A stretch of DNA of 64,000 nucleotides from Niallia circulans. Its GTDB lineage: Bacteria > Bacillota > Bacilli > Bacillales > Cytobacillaceae. The position numbers were made by a program, and so were the translations under genes. Every line of letters begins with the position of its first letter. The first letter of the stretch is position 1. Under the pieces are notes generated by a model that saw only the letters and a program-made list of their open reading frames with translations, was not told the origin of the DNA and ran no database searches. Below, piece after piece: positions 9,158-18,349 of this stretch. The stretch spans positions 1,674,001 through 1,738,000 of the forward strand of contig NZ_CP026031.1 in the NCBI RefSeq assembly GCF_003726095.1, in the 5' to 3' direction.

Positions 9158-9558
9158 ATCAATATCACGCTCTATAAGCCATGTTCTGTTCCTTTGTACT
9201 CATGCGACTTTTTATCTCGTACTAAGGCGGTAATCATCTATCTACAGAAATTAATTTCTGTCCTTCTCTTCCGTTCATTTCCTCAGAGAAAGTTCCCCTA
9301 CCATAATTTGGGTTTCTCGCTCGTGGGGTTTACCTCGTTCCACCCTTGTCATTTCTGACAAAGCTACGTCACTGTGGCACTTTAAAAGTATTCATACCAT
9401 ATCCGAAGACTTAGGTATTTTCCCTGCCGTCAGCATTAATATGCTGCCCTAGCTTATTTTTTGACTAGGCACGAACACTACAAGCATCTCAGCTTGTGCG
9501 AGCATGGACTTTCCTCTACAAACAATGTTTGCAGCGATTACCAAAGCGTTTTATTGAT
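9158..9558 (-). ncRNA. rnpB: RNase P RNA, type B
   Basis: Catalytic RNA of RNase P, about 401 nt as in B. subtilis. Conserved pieces on the minus strand include GGTAATCGCTGCA, GAGGAAAGTCCATGCTCGCA, GTGTTCGTGCCTAG, GCCACAGTGACG, GGTGGAACGAGGTAAACCCC, GCGAGAAACCCAAAT and the 3' block ACAGAACATGGCTTA. The ends were set by the P1 helix: the ATCAATA near 9558 pairs with the TATTGAT near 9158. Lies between gpsB and ypsC, the standard Bacillus location. Ends are accurate to a few bases. Confidence 0.97.
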
Positions 9559-9567
9559 ACAATAGCT

Positions 9568-9596
9568 ATTATAGTTGTTTTACCTAGTTAATGCAA
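9568..9596 (-). promoter_or_regulatory. SigA promoter of rnpB
   Basis: -35 TTGCAT (9591-9596) and a perfect -10 TATAAT (9568-9573) with 17-nt spacing. The predicted start, about 7 nt downstream, falls within a few bases of the P1 5' end of rnpB. Confidence 0.8.
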
Positions 9597-9657
9597 TGGT
9601 TATTATAGGAATTTATAATCTTTCCAACTACAATAATGCACAGTCTATTAAATAACA

Positions 9658-9960
9658 TTAATCATATAGCTTACTTCCAAATACATGCTTTTCTAAATTA
9701 GATAATCTTTTTAAGATATCGAAGTTTGTAGTTCCAGCGGTCGTTGGAGCAGGCTGTCTACGACTAGCTTCCTCTGCTAGCTTCTTCAAACGTAAATTCT
9801 CTTGTTGCAGTTCTTCAATTTCTTGGTGAAGGGTTTCATAATCTTTAATAATTAAATCCAAAAACTTATCAACTTCTTCTGGTTTATAGCCTCTTACACC
9901 TGTTTTAAATTCTTTTTCTAAAATATCTTTTGCTGTTAGTTTCATTTTATCTGATAGCAT
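9658..9960 (-). CDS. gpsB: Cell-cycle protein GpsB
   Basis: 100-residue DivIVA-like cytosolic coiled-coil protein. The N-terminal lipid and PBP-binding domain is visible ([18 protein letters not shown], then [15 protein letters not shown]), followed by a coiled coil (residues 30-65), a Pro/Thr linker and the C-terminal hexamerisation helix ending [13 protein letters not shown]. In Bacillus it shuttles PBP1 (ponA, also in this window) between division site and side wall. The RBS GAGGTGAG precedes the ATG. ypsA lies upstream in the same direction. Confidence 0.97.
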   Translation of the reverse strand: MLSDKMKLTAKDILEKEFKTGVRGYKPEEVDKFLDLIIKDYETLHQEIEELQQENLRLKKLAEEASRRQPAPTTAGTTNFDILKRLSNLEKHVFGSKLYD

Positions 9961-10035
9961 TTATCGCTCACCTCAGTCGATTACCATTTATCTCAATTAT
10001 TTTTTCAAAGAAACGCCATTTTGTCAATAAATCTA

Positions 10036-10593
10036 TTAATACTCGTCCTGAAACCTTATTTCTTCAACAATATCTTGGAGATCTGAAAATTGAATTTTAC
10101 GAATTTCATACGTGTTTTGCTCTTGATACTTTTGTGCTAGCTCATATAAGTACTTAGGACTGCCAGGTTTCTCTTCATCATAAAAAAGCAGTAATGCATC
10201 ACTTTTTTTTAGTAAAAAAATATTCTTATCTTTTAATTGCTGGGGACTCTCATAGGGCTTCTTCGAAACAGAATCAACAAAATCAGCTTGCATGATTATT
10301 TCTTCATACCATTCTTGATTAGCCTCTTTCCAATTCTGTTCCTGTTCAAGGAAAGGCGTAATCACCCCTAGTTTTAAGTCTGGGTATTCTTCCATCTGCA
10401 AATCATATACTACTTCTGCAGCCCATAGCTCTGTTCCAAGCTGGCCACTAATTAATACCCACTCAAGTCCTTCTTCCAGCATTGCTAGCAAGTTCTTTCT
10501 AATTGCTATCTTTATGTATTCGGCTGCTAATTCGTCTCGCTTAAATATTCCAATTTCGAAAGGCTTATAGCCAGAAATGACGGCTATTTTCAT
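10036..10593 (-). CDS. ypsA: YpsA, SLOG-superfamily DUF1273 protein
   Basis: 185 residues, matching YpsA of Firmicutes. The N-terminus [17 protein letters not shown] and the later [13 protein letters not shown] give the Rossmann-like SLOG nucleotide-binding fold. In B. subtilis and S. aureus the protein affects cell division and oxidative-stress response (family knowledge); its ligand is unsettled, with ADP-ribose derivatives proposed. It precedes gpsB with a 75-nt gap, which suits a shared function in division. Confidence 0.93.
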   Translation of the reverse strand: MKIAVISGYKPFEIGIFKRDELAAEYIKIAIRKNLLAMLEEGLEWVLISGQLGTELWAAEVVYDLQMEEYPDLKLGVITPFLEQEQNWKEANQEWYEEIIMQADFVDSVSKKPYESPQQLKDKNIFLLKKSDALLLFYDEEKPGSPKYLYELAQKYQEQNTYEIRKIQFSDLQDIVEEIRFQDEY

Positions 10594-10913
10594 AATAATA
10601 TAAGGAACTCCTTCACAATTACCGTAGTTACTTTAAAATATATCATAAATATATTAACCCATAAAGAATTTATACTTTTTTAGCCAAAGATTGCTTTTCC
10701 CAGCCAGTCTAACATTACAGATTCATTATATGATAAGTATTTGATAAAATGAATGAAAATAATCCACCTAATATATTTCCACTCATTTCCAGATAAAAAA
10801 GAAATGCTACACTACTTCTTCCTCGTATTCTCATTAATCTATAGCTTAAGGCTAATTTGTTCTGTTTTATAGCAAAAAACTCCGTATAATAATGAAAAAA
10901 ACAGACCCGAAAT

Positions 10914-10957
10914 GACAAAAGAGGACCAGAATGAAAACATTCCGATCCCTTTTTGTC
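10914..10957. terminator. Terminator of cotD, near-symmetric
   Basis: GACAAAAGAGGACCAGAATG / CATTCCGATCCCTTTTTGTC form a 12-bp stem with two wobble pairs, one bulged base and a 4-nt loop; T-rich flanks occur on both strands. It lies about 45 nt past the cotD-like stop. The rest of the roughly 410-base gap 10594-11002 shows no supportable gene. Confidence 0.7.
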
Positions 10958-11002
10958 TACAATCATCTACAAGGAACTGAAAAAGCCTCTTGCGTTTTTT
11001 CC

Positions 11003-11356
11003 TTATCGTTTTCTGAATGGAAATCCACCAGGCATTCCAGACATACCAGCTTGACCTGGGAAGAATTGACCAGTAGCTGTAAATGGAGTTCCTCCCATTT
11101 GAGGAAAAGCAGGTGCTGTAGGCGCAGTTGGGAATGGAGCTGGAGCAGGACCCATATTAGCTTGAGTATTAGTTACTACTGTCTCACTAGATTGAGTGTG
11201 CGGGAAGAAATGTTGGTGCTCGTAGTTCACATGATTTACAGTAGTAGTATGCGTTGGGTGAATATGTGGCACAATATTATTTGTAAAAGTGTTATTCACA
11301 CAACACTTTGTCGGATGAACTACTGCAGGTAAAATATTATTAGGTTTACAATGCAT
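11003..11356 (-). CDS. cotD: CotD-like spore coat protein
   Basis: 117 residues from the ATG that follows AGAGGAG by 8 nt; an in-frame ATG six codons upstream overlaps the RBS and is rejected. The N-terminal half carries the CotD pattern: MHCKP, ILPAVVHPTKCC, IVPHIHPTHTTTVNH and a HFFPHT block, rich in His and Cys pairs. The C-terminal half is a Pro/Gly/Met-rich extension longer than in B. subtilis CotD (75 aa). The protein belongs to the inner coat of the spore. A possible SigK promoter lies upstream. Confidence 0.88.
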   Translation of the reverse strand: MHCKPNNILPAVVHPTKCCVNNTFTNNIVPHIHPTHTTTVNHVNYEHQHFFPHTQSSETVVTNTQANMGPAPAPFPTAPTAPAFPQMGGTPFTATGQFFPGQAGMSGMPGGFPFRKR

Positions 11357-11397
11357 AAGAAAATCTCCTCTCAAATAAATTAGTTATCTTACAGTAA

Positions 11398-11426
11398 CAA
11401 CTTATGTTGAAAGGGATAATCTTGTA
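11398..11426 (-). promoter_or_regulatory. Possible SigK promoter of cotD
   Basis: On the minus strand a TACA (-35) and CATAAGTTG (-10) are separated by 16 nt. SigK promoters have AC at -35 and CATANNNTA at -10; one base of the -10 differs. Mother-cell SigK control is expected for coat genes. The rest of the gap 11357-11743 shows only a small GGAAAATA/TATTTTCC hairpin near 11670. Confidence 0.3.
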
Positions 11427-11743
11427 CTAATACAAACACCTATTTTGTTATGTTTTTTAAAGCTTTGTTTATCAATGCAAAAAATTGTATAAAAGGAAGG
11501 TATAAAAGCTGTCTTTTAGAGTTGAAAATAAAATCATGGTTAAACAAACTAGCACAAAAAATAAACACATAACTACTTTATACAATTCGTTCACTCCATT
11601 GTGTTTCAATTAGACTATTTATCATTCTATGAAATTACTTCTTTTTCCCTATCTTCATTCAGGAAAATAGTATTTTCCAATACTAATTTTAATAGGGAAA
11701 GAGAGTACATCCAACTAGGTTATTAATGGAATTATTGAATTCA

Positions 11744-12997
11744 TTAAATCGTATGCAGTTTTCTAATTAGACGTTCGTACCTTTTTTGGAGTTCCTGCTC
11801 CATCTTCGGTAAAGTTTCTTGTTCATAAAGTAGATTTTGCGCTTTTTTTGTGAGTTGCAATGCTTTTTGCGGATTTTTCTCTTTATGTTCAGCGAATTTT
11901 GCTAGTTCGATAAGTGATTGAATTACAATAATTTGATTCGTCTCCCATGTATATGTTTCCGTAATTTTTTGCCACAAGCTAAGAGCATCTTCAAACTTCT
12001 TCTCTCTTTTATATTCCTTAGCCAATAAAAAAGCTGCTTCTAAAAGCACTTCTTTATCCTGGTCCTTGATACTCTCTAGGTTTTGCTTGGCAACGTCCGT
12101 TTGCCCGATAATTGCGTACCATTTCCCTACCTCTAAAGTCTCTCTTGCACTGATTTCTTGATCTTTTCTTAGCAATTGACTGCTTAGATGGGTGTACAAG
12201 GTGATTAAAGAAAGAATATCTATTTCATTATGCTTTAAGATGCCAAGCATGCCTTCAGGATTTTTTCGTTCTACAAAATCAAAATAAATCATCGGAGCAA
12301 GAAACCCAGGAATGTCATCCTTCCGTTTTACTCCAAGAATTTCTTCTTCCACGATAGATAATTTTGTTCTTTCTAAACGATGCTTCCACATACGGCGGGA
12401 AGCGTGGTACAAATCAAAGTGACCAAATTCAGGAAGCTTTGGTACATGCTCCTTAATTAGCGTATGCCTTGTTTTTACTTGCGGCCAATCAAAGGCCTTG
12501 CCATTATAGGTTACGAGCGTTGTATAGTCTACATTTTCTAAAAAACTATTAAATAAAGGCACTTCTGCTCCAGGATGTGGCAATACATGCTGTTTTAAAA
12601 CGATCTCCTCTTGTTGTAGCTGAGCGTAACCAAGGATAAAAATAGTATTGCCTGCACCGCCTCCAAGTCCTGTTGTTTCTGTATCAAAAAAGAATAAATC
12701 CTTAGGCTGATGTCCTTTTGCAGAAAGGGGATGATCATAGCTTGCCTTATTCCATTCATCGACCACCCCACAAAAATCTCGAAACGTATAATTCCCGTGT
12801 TTATAATCAAGAGGATAGCGCACTTCCCGAATTAAGCAATATTCACTATCTAACCAATAAGGCGAGACATTTTCCTGTTCCCACTCCTTCATGAATGGGA
12901 TTGTCCCTTTTTTTGCTTCGGGATTTTTCACAGGAAGGGTTTGCTCTTCTTTTTTTAGATGCGTCTTCATTCTGTTCAATTTATTTTTAATAGACAT
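11744..12997 (-). CDS. mrfB: MrfB (YprB) DnaQ-like exonuclease with TPR tail
   Basis: 417 residues from the ATG after AAGGGGATT; the upstream in-frame ATG lacks an RBS and would overlap mrfA. The 3'-5' exonuclease (DEDD) core is visible: FFDTETTG near residue 100, TYNGKAFDWPQVK near 170, a FDLYH near 195 and a HNEIDILSL near 255. The last 140 residues are TPR-like helices. In B. subtilis MrfA and MrfB act together in excision repair of mitomycin C lesions, independently of UvrABC. The gene starts 10 nt after the mrfA stop, so the two are translated as a pair. Confidence 0.92.
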   Translation of the reverse strand: MSIKNKLNRMKTHLKKEEQTLPVKNPEAKKGTIPFMKEWEQENVSPYWLDSEYCLIREVRYPLDYKHGNYTFRDFCGVVDEWNKASYDHPLSAKGHQPKDLFFFDTETTGLGGGAGNTIFILGYAQLQQEEIVLKQHVLPHPGAEVPLFNSFLENVDYTTLVTYNGKAFDWPQVKTRHTLIKEHVPKLPEFGHFDLYHASRRMWKHRLERTKLSIVEEEILGVKRKDDIPGFLAPMIYFDFVERKNPEGMLGILKHNEIDILSLITLYTHLSSQLLRKDQEISARETLEVGKWYAIIGQTDVAKQNLESIKDQDKEVLLEAAFLLAKEYKREKKFEDALSLWQKITETYTWETNQIIVIQSLIELAKFAEHKEKNPQKALQLTKKAQNLLYEQETLPKMEQELQKRYERLIRKLHTI

Positions 12998-13007
12998 TTT
13001 AATCCCC

Positions 13008-15290
13008 TTATATGGAAATCTCACTATTCTCTAAAAGCGAGAGAATTTTCATTACATCTCTTTTACTGTTATGTGCATGGCTCTCTGTCCCTATGCAGGA
13101 AGGACAGCCGTATTCACAGGAACAATTTCCCACCATTTTTTTTGCTTCTTTTAATACTGCAGGCATTTCTTCATATATCTTCTTACTTAAACCAATCCCG
13201 CCAGGATATTGGTCATAGAAGAATATTGTTGCTTTTTCATTATGTTCTGCTTTAACTTGTGGGACTACATGCAAATCTTGTGGATCTGCCATGACAAGTA
13301 ATGGGGCAATATGCTTTAACGCATGAGCAGCCCCTAATAGCCCCTGTTCTGTTTGCTCTTGTTCCCATTCTAGATCACTTGGTTGGAAAGAGATCCATGC
13401 TGCATTTGTATGGAGCTCCTCTTCTGGCAGAGTAATCGGGCCAGATCCAATATTTTCGTGGGTTTCAAATTTTATTTTTTTAAAAATGGTGCTCATTGCA
13501 ACAATGCTGACATCACCAAATCCAGTTTCTGCTTTTTGATAGTTACTTTTATTGTCTTCTTCTAACACTTTTAAAGATACCGCTAAATTTGCATCTGTAT
13601 AATAATCGACACTTACCTCGCGGACATAGGCTTTCTTTTCTTCCCAATCAAGCTTTTCTACTTGATATTGAATTCCTTGATGCATATAAATTGCTTCTTC
13701 ATGCAATAACGTCATCGCTGAAAAGCGATCGCTTTCTCCAATTACTCTGCTTTTACTTACATCCGAGATATCAATAATAACAATATTTTCTTGAGAAGCG
13801 GAACGGAGACTAATATTATGAGCTGGAAAAGAATCATTCATCCAATACCATTTATCCCCATTTTGAAAGAGAATGCGCTCATCTGTTAAAAATTCAAGAA
13901 TTTCGGTAATTTCACAATTACCAAAGGTATCCCCTTCTTTAAAGGGTAGTTCATATGCTGCACATTTCATATGATCTATGAGAATAATAAGATTATCAGG
14001 ATTTATTCTCGCCGTTTCTGGATTTCTGCTAAAAAAATAATCTGGATTTGCCACCATATACTGATCAAGAGGACTTGAGCTAGCGACCATAATGACAAGA
14101 GATTCGTCATGTCTGCGACCTGCTCTTCCTGCTTGCTGCCACGAACTTGCAATTGTACCCGGGTATCCAGTCATGACACAAGCTTGAAGTTGTCCAATGT
14201 CTACTCCTAGCTCTAACGCATTTGTACTGACCACTCCATAAATATTGCCTTGACGTAATCCCTGTTCAATTTCTCTTCTTTCTGTTGGCAAATAGCCACC
14301 TCGATAGCCGCGAATAGACTTAGGTCCAAGTTGAAATTTGACAAGTTCCTGTAAATACGTAAGTAATATCTCTACTCGTACACGGCTTTTGGCAAAAATA
14401 ATTGTTTGAATTTTATTTTTTAGCAACTCACCTGCTAATTGGCGTACTTCTAAAGTAGCACTTCTCCTTATATTCAAAGGGATATTCACAATAGGAGGAT
14501 TATAAAAAACAAAATGTTTCTTTCCACTTGGAGCACCATTATTATTTATTAATTGAACCCGCTGTTCTGTTAAATTTTCCGCTAATTCTTTTGGATTTGC
14601 AATCGTAGCAGATGTACATATAAAGATAGGATTGCTGCCATAAAATGCACAAATCCGTTTTAACCTACGGATAACATTGGCTACATGACTCCCAAATACA
14701 CCTCTGTATATATGCAGCTCATCGATAATGACGTACTTAAGATTTTCAAATAGAGATACCCATTTTGTATGATGGGGCAAAATGGCAGAATGAAGCATAT
14801 CTGGATTGGTAATAACAATATGGCCAGCTTTTCGAACTTTTTGCCGAATAGAAGCTGGTGTATCTCCATCATATGTATAACTGTTTATTTGTAGTTCTGC
14901 ACTTTCAATTAATTCATTCAATTCACTTTTCTGATCCTGTGCAAGTGCCTTTGTAGGAAACATATATAATGCTCGGGCGTTTTTGTCCTCTGCAATCGAC
15001 TGGATGACCGGCAGATTGTAGCAAAGCGTTTTACCTGATGCTGTTGGGGTAACAGCAACGATACTTTTTCCTTCCCGAATTGCTTGATACGATGAATGTT
15101 GATGTGTATATAACCGGGTGACCCCGCGCTTTTGCAAAGCATCTTTTAAATTAGGAATTAAATCATCTGGAAGAGGAACGGTAACCGCCTCTTTCGCTTC
15201 TATTGTATGCCAAAAAGAAATTCTCTCTTTATATTCATCTTTTGTTTTTAAATCCCTTATAATTTCTTGAAGATTTTTACGTACTTTCAT
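13008..15290 (-). CDS. mrfA: MrfA (YprA) DEAD/DEAH-type DNA helicase
   Basis: 760-residue superfamily 2 helicase. Motif I PTASGKT is near residue 83, motif II reads DELH near 190, motif III SAT near 227, and the C-terminal core has VSTNALELGVDIG and QQAGRAGRRHD. The C-terminal DUF1998 region holds four cysteines (CSCEYGCPSC) that bind a metal in the family. MrfA is the translocase for mitomycin C repair in bacilli and works with MrfB downstream. RBS GAGGTGAAAC precedes the ATG. Length agrees with B. subtilis YprA (749 aa). Confidence 0.94.
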   Translation of the reverse strand: MKVRKNLQEIIRDLKTKDEYKERISFWHTIEAKEAVTVPLPDDLIPNLKDALQKRGVTRLYTHQHSSYQAIREGKSIVAVTPTASGKTLCYNLPVIQSIAEDKNARALYMFPTKALAQDQKSELNELIESAELQINSYTYDGDTPASIRQKVRKAGHIVITNPDMLHSAILPHHTKWVSLFENLKYVIIDELHIYRGVFGSHVANVIRRLKRICAFYGSNPIFICTSATIANPKELAENLTEQRVQLINNNGAPSGKKHFVFYNPPIVNIPLNIRRSATLEVRQLAGELLKNKIQTIIFAKSRVRVEILLTYLQELVKFQLGPKSIRGYRGGYLPTERREIEQGLRQGNIYGVVSTNALELGVDIGQLQACVMTGYPGTIASSWQQAGRAGRRHDESLVIMVASSSPLDQYMVANPDYFFSRNPETARINPDNLIILIDHMKCAAYELPFKEGDTFGNCEITEILEFLTDERILFQNGDKWYWMNDSFPAHNISLRSASQENIVIIDISDVSKSRVIGESDRFSAMTLLHEEAIYMHQGIQYQVEKLDWEEKKAYVREVSVDYYTDANLAVSLKVLEEDNKSNYQKAETGFGDVSIVAMSTIFKKIKFETHENIGSGPITLPEEELHTNAAWISFQPSDLEWEQEQTEQGLLGAAHALKHIAPLLVMADPQDLHVVPQVKAEHNEKATIFFYDQYPGGIGLSKKIYEEMPAVLKEAKKMVGNCSCEYGCPSCIGTESHAHNSKRDVMKILSLLENSEISI

Positions 15291-15369
15291 TTTGTTTCAC
15301 CTCTACTATATCTATTTTACCGAATAGACGTTCGATTTAAAAGAGATTTTAACAAGAAAAAAGCAACCA

Positions 15370-16158
15370 TTATTTACTATTTGACGAAATAAAGGAATAA
15401 ATGGCGTTTGCCAACTTCTGTGGGGCTTCCTGCATACTCATATGCCCTGTTTCTAATTGAACTTCTGACACTTTCGGATTTGAAGCAGAAGTAACGCGAT
15501 CTAAGGAAACCACTTTATCTTTCGTCCCCTTTATAAGTACAACAGGAACATTTGCCTGTTCAATTACACCATTTCTATCTGGTCTTTTTCTCATTGCTGC
15601 TTGTGTCTCCATCGCCGCAATTCCATCGGTTTGATAGCCAATTTTTTTCGCTTTTTCTATTTCATTAGGTAAATCCCTTAGTGATTCATCTGCGAATAAA
15701 TTAGGAATTAGCCCATTGACAAACTCTTTTATTCCAAGATCTTGGATTTTACGAATAGCCTTTAATCGTCCTTCTTTCCCTTCTTCTGTATCAGGATAAG
15801 CAGTGGAGTGTACTAAGCCAAATCCTTTTAAATGCTCGGCAAAAAGTTCAGCAAATGCCAATGTTACATAGCCGCCGAGCGAATGGCCAAACATATATAC
15901 TTTGTCTATCTCTAATTTTTCCAATAGTTTATTTATATCCTTGGCTAAATCTTCTATCTCAAATGATTCGCCCCTATAGGTAGAGCTGCCATGTCCTCTT
16001 AGATCTACTGCTATCACATGGAAATTTTCTGAAAGGAGTGGAATAATATACTCCCAATAATCAACACTGCCGCAAAAACCATGAATTAATATAACGGTTT
16101 CTCCTTTTCCTTCTTCTATATAGGATAGTTGTTCATTGTCAACTACAATATGATTCAT
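15370..16158 (-). CDS. Alpha/beta-fold hydrolase
   Basis: 262 residues, complete. Oxyanion-hole motif HGFCGSVDYW near residue 25, nucleophile elbow GHSLGG near 92 (Ser), the likely acid in KGTKDKVV near 212 and the catalytic His in ETGHMSMQEAP near 240. The fold is common to esterases, haloperoxidase-like and MenH-like enzymes; the substrate cannot be told. No signal peptide, so cytosolic. It is oriented like mrfA but separated from it by about 80 nt. Confidence 0.85.
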   Translation of the reverse strand: MNHIVVDNEQLSYIEEGKGETVILIHGFCGSVDYWEYIIPLLSENFHVIAVDLRGHGSSTYRGESFEIEDLAKDINKLLEKLEIDKVYMFGHSLGGYVTLAFAELFAEHLKGFGLVHSTAYPDTEEGKEGRLKAIRKIQDLGIKEFVNGLIPNLFADESLRDLPNEIEKAKKIGYQTDGIAAMETQAAMRKRPDRNGVIEQANVPVVLIKGTKDKVVSLDRVTSASNPKVSEVQLETGHMSMQEAPQKLANAIYSFISSNSK

Positions 16159-16267
16159 CTATAAAAACTTCCTTTCTTTCTTTTTCCTTTAATATATCAC
16201 TTTTTTCAATATGGATGAACGAAAAACCCACCTGAGCATATTGTATTTCAAAATATGAGAATCCAAA

Positions 16268-16296
16268 CACCAATTTAAGCTATTGGGCATAGGATA
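16268..16296 (+). promoter_or_regulatory. Possible SigK promoter of the Hsp20 gene
   Basis: CACC (16268-16271), a 16-nt spacer, then CATAGGATA (16288-16296), which fits the SigK -10 CATANNNTA exactly. It would give a leader of about 90 nt before the ATG and mother-cell expression late in sporulation. Confidence 0.35.
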
Positions 16297-16392
16297 GGAA
16301 AAAAAGGTATATCCCTTTCAGTTATCTTAAAAGTAATTAAAAAATGTTTGAATCTTTCATTCATGTTTTAAGTGTAAGGAGTGAATTTAATT

Positions 16393-16875
16393 ATGTCATC
16401 CAATTTCCCAATCGACCCAAACAAAAAAGAAAAAACACCGCAACCATTTAATGGATTCATGCGTTCCATGAATCAGTTTTTTCAGGAAAAGCCAGTGAAA
16501 AACTTCCTGCAGCAAATGGATGAATTTTTTAGTAACCCATTTCCAAATATGGCTTTTCCATTAAGTGTAAATGAAACAGAAGGTGCCACGATTATTAAAG
16601 CAGAACTGCCCGGAGTTAATAAAGAGCAAATTCAATTGGACATCTATGATCATTATTTAACTATCAGCATTAATCATCAGGAAATTCTAACAGAGGAAAA
16701 TTCGCAGACTAAAACATTTCATACAAGTAAAACGTATAAACGAAACAGCAGAAGCATTGCGTTTCCTCATCCAATTGATGAAAGAAAAGTAACAGCATCG
16801 TATCAAAATGGATTGCTTACAATTAAAGTCCCTAAACAAAAAGGGAAAAAAATTATGATTGAGGATAGAAACTAA
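16393..16875 (+). CDS. Hsp20/alpha-crystallin small heat-shock protein
   Basis: 160 residues from the ATG placed 11 nt after AAGGAG; the in-frame GTG four codons upstream overlaps that RBS. A 65-residue N-terminal arm with Phe/Met-rich helices leads to an alpha-crystallin domain (ATIIKAELPGVNKEQIQL through YQNGLLTIKVPK), with the usual A-x-x-x-G-L-L/I pattern varied to YQNGLLTI. Such proteins are ATP-independent holdase chaperones; CotM and CotP of B. subtilis are spore-coat versions. The possible SigK promoter favours a coat role, which is an inference. Confidence 0.85.
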   Translation: MSSNFPIDPNKKEKTPQPFNGFMRSMNQFFQEKPVKNFLQQMDEFFSNPFPNMAFPLSVNETEGATIIKAELPGVNKEQIQLDIYDHYLTISINHQEILTEENSQTKTFHTSKTYKRNSRSIAFPHPIDERKVTASYQNGLLTIKVPKQKGKKIMIEDRN

Positions 16876-16936
16876 TTCAGAAAGAGTAAATTCTCCTTTC
16901 TCTGCACATATTAATAGTGGGTGTTAAAAGAAAATC

Positions 16937-16971
16937 CTCTCCTTCTATACGCTAGAAGGAGAGATATCTTT
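16937..16971 (+). terminator. Terminator of the Hsp20 gene
   Basis: 10-bp perfect stem CTCTCCTTCT / AGAAGGAGAG with a 7-nt loop, followed by ATATCTTTTCT. Confidence 0.65.
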
Positions 16972-17017
16972 TCTATCCCTTCTACTTCTTTCTAATCTTA
17001 CTTCCTGAGGTGATATG

Positions 17018-17170
17018 ATGAGTTATAGAGATCAGTTAGATTCTCATTCTGCGCTTTTTCATCACAATTGGACGAGACCTAAACGTTCTAAATCCCAAGT
17101 AAATGGGCATACGCAAATGTCTCAGAATAATATCATTCTAAGAAGTAATGCAAAAGCACACCGCTGGTAA
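17018..17170 (+). CDS. Small basic His-rich protein, 50 aa, unknown
   Basis: ORF beginning MSYRDQLDSHSALFHH with the RBS GAGGTGAT 4-7 nt upstream (two adjacent ATGs, the second preferred). It is rich in His, Asn, Ser and Arg/Lys and ends KAHRW. Composition is like small acid-soluble or coat-associated spore proteins, and the neighbours (Hsp20, yppG) are spore-related, but no family is recognised. Confidence 0.5.
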   Translation: MSYRDQLDSHSALFHHNWTRPKRSKSQVNGHTQMSQNNIILRSNAKAHRW

Positions 17171-17186
17171 GTAGAGAAAAAGAAAT

Positions 17187-17210
17187 GGAGGCTGTCACAT
17201 GACAGCCTCC
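17187..17210. terminator. Terminator between the 50-aa ORF and yppG
   Basis: Perfect 11-bp stem GGAGGCTGTCA / TGACAGCCTCC with a 2-nt centre. On the minus strand it is followed by ATTTCTTTTTCT, so it mainly serves yppG; the plus-strand T-tract is poor. Confidence 0.65.
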
Positions 17211-17238
17211 GCTTATTACTTCGTATTAGTATGGTATG

Positions 17239-17751
17239 TTACACCTTAAAGATTCCACCGACTCCTTTTACCAAGCCTGTTACTTGGTTCATTGCATTCA
17301 TCATCATTCCTGCAGTATCCATCATTTTATTAAAATCTAAAGAACCATCTTGTGATTTAAAAGAATTCATGATGCTTTTCATATTTCCTTGTTTTTTTGG
17401 AATAAAGGACTGCTTTGGATATGGATTCATAAAGCCTTGATTTTGATTCATATAATTGGTTGTATATTGATTCTGTTCGCTGTTCTCCATATAATGAAGT
17501 GGATTTTGGAATATATCTTGTGTATTGTTTTTATAAGCATTTTGCGGGTGGTAATAACTTGATTGGTTATTTTGATAATTCGGCTGCATCGGTGGTATGT
17601 TATAGAAATTTTGCCCGTTCATGCCTGCTCCATTCCATTGACCTTGATTTAAATATGGATGATACTGTCTGTTATCAAAAGACACAGGATGCGTATAAGC
17701 GGTATGATAAGATGGTATGTTCCAGCTTTGTTGATTAGATGCTTTATGCAT
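17239..17751 (-). CDS. yppG: YppG-like Gln/Asn/Tyr-rich spore coat protein
   Basis: 170 residues. The first 110 are Asn/Gln/Tyr/His-rich and disordered; the C-terminal 40 form the conserved part, beginning DGSLDFNKMMDTAGMMMNA and ending LVKGVGGIFKV. This matches YppG-type proteins found in Bacillus spore coats. It is longer than the B. subtilis protein (about 125 aa), the extra length being in the low-complexity arm. The RBS GTGGGAGGA lies before the ATG. Confidence 0.8.
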   Translation of the reverse strand: MHKASNQQSWNIPSYHTAYTHPVSFDNRQYHPYLNQGQWNGAGMNGQNFYNIPPMQPNYQNNQSSYYHPQNAYKNNTQDIFQNPLHYMENSEQNQYTTNYMNQNQGFMNPYPKQSFIPKKQGNMKSIMNSFKSQDGSLDFNKMMDTAGMMMNAMNQVTGLVKGVGGIFKV

Positions 17752-17885
17752 GAAATTCTATCCTCCCACGTTAAAGATATCCTTATCTACTATATGATAA
17801 TACCGCCTATACTGTGCATTGATGTACAACTAATTTGACCTCTTTTGTTATCCCAAAAGGAACTGAACTTTATATTTATCAAAAA

Positions 17886-17920
17886 AGCAAAAAAAAAGAG
17901 AAATTTCATCTCCCTTTTGC
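17886..17920 (-). terminator. Terminator of yppE
   Basis: On the minus strand GGGAGA...TCTCTTTTTTTTT gives a short stem with a long U-tract directly after the yppE stop. Confidence 0.5.
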
Positions 17921-17926
17921 GATCCC

Positions 17927-18307
17927 TTATTTCGATTCACTTTTTAACGCATCCAGTAATGTTTGCAATATATATTTTACCGATTTAGCTGAATCAAGAA
18001 AGCGTTTTTTACTTGTTTGCGTAAAAAATGCTTGGATGGAAATAATTTCGATATGATCAGCCGCTGTATTTATTTGTATTGTATTCAAATAATCAGGCTT
18101 GGATTTCCGCACCCACTCTGTCGCCATTTCTTTCCATTTATCATTAAGCACTTTAATCTGATTGGCAAATGGTCGGACAACCTCATAAAAATCCTCATTT
18201 ACCCCTGATTCCTTCACTTTGTAAAACGTATCTACTGCATACTCTACTGCTTCTAGAAGCTTAGCTGTATGTTCCATCAACTGATGATTTTCCGTCAATT
18301 TTGCCAC
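17927..18307 (-). CDS. yppE: YppE family protein (DUF1798)
   Basis: 126-residue all-helical cytosolic protein, the normal size for YppE. It has an amphipathic four-helix pattern with no catalytic motif. The B. subtilis homologue has a solved helical-bundle structure but no known function. It follows the 84-residue coiled-coil gene on the same strand with a 42-nt gap, so they may be cotranscribed. Confidence 0.8.
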   Translation of the reverse strand: MAKLTENHQLMEHTAKLLEAVEYAVDTFYKVKESGVNEDFYEVVRPFANQIKVLNDKWKEMATEWVRKSKPDYLNTIQINTAADHIEIISIQAFFTQTSKKRFLDSAKSVKYILQTLLDALKSESK

Positions 18308-18349
18308 TCCATTTTTTGCTATTATCGTTAATGGTTTTATTTTAACGAT

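Noticed and set aside
9071..9358. 95-codon plus-strand ORF
   Set aside because: Antisense to the 3' half of rnpB, whose conserved RNA sequence explains the open frame.
10715..10966. 83-codon minus-strand ORF beyond cotD
   Set aside because: Spans the cotD terminator hairpin, no RBS, composition not protein-like.
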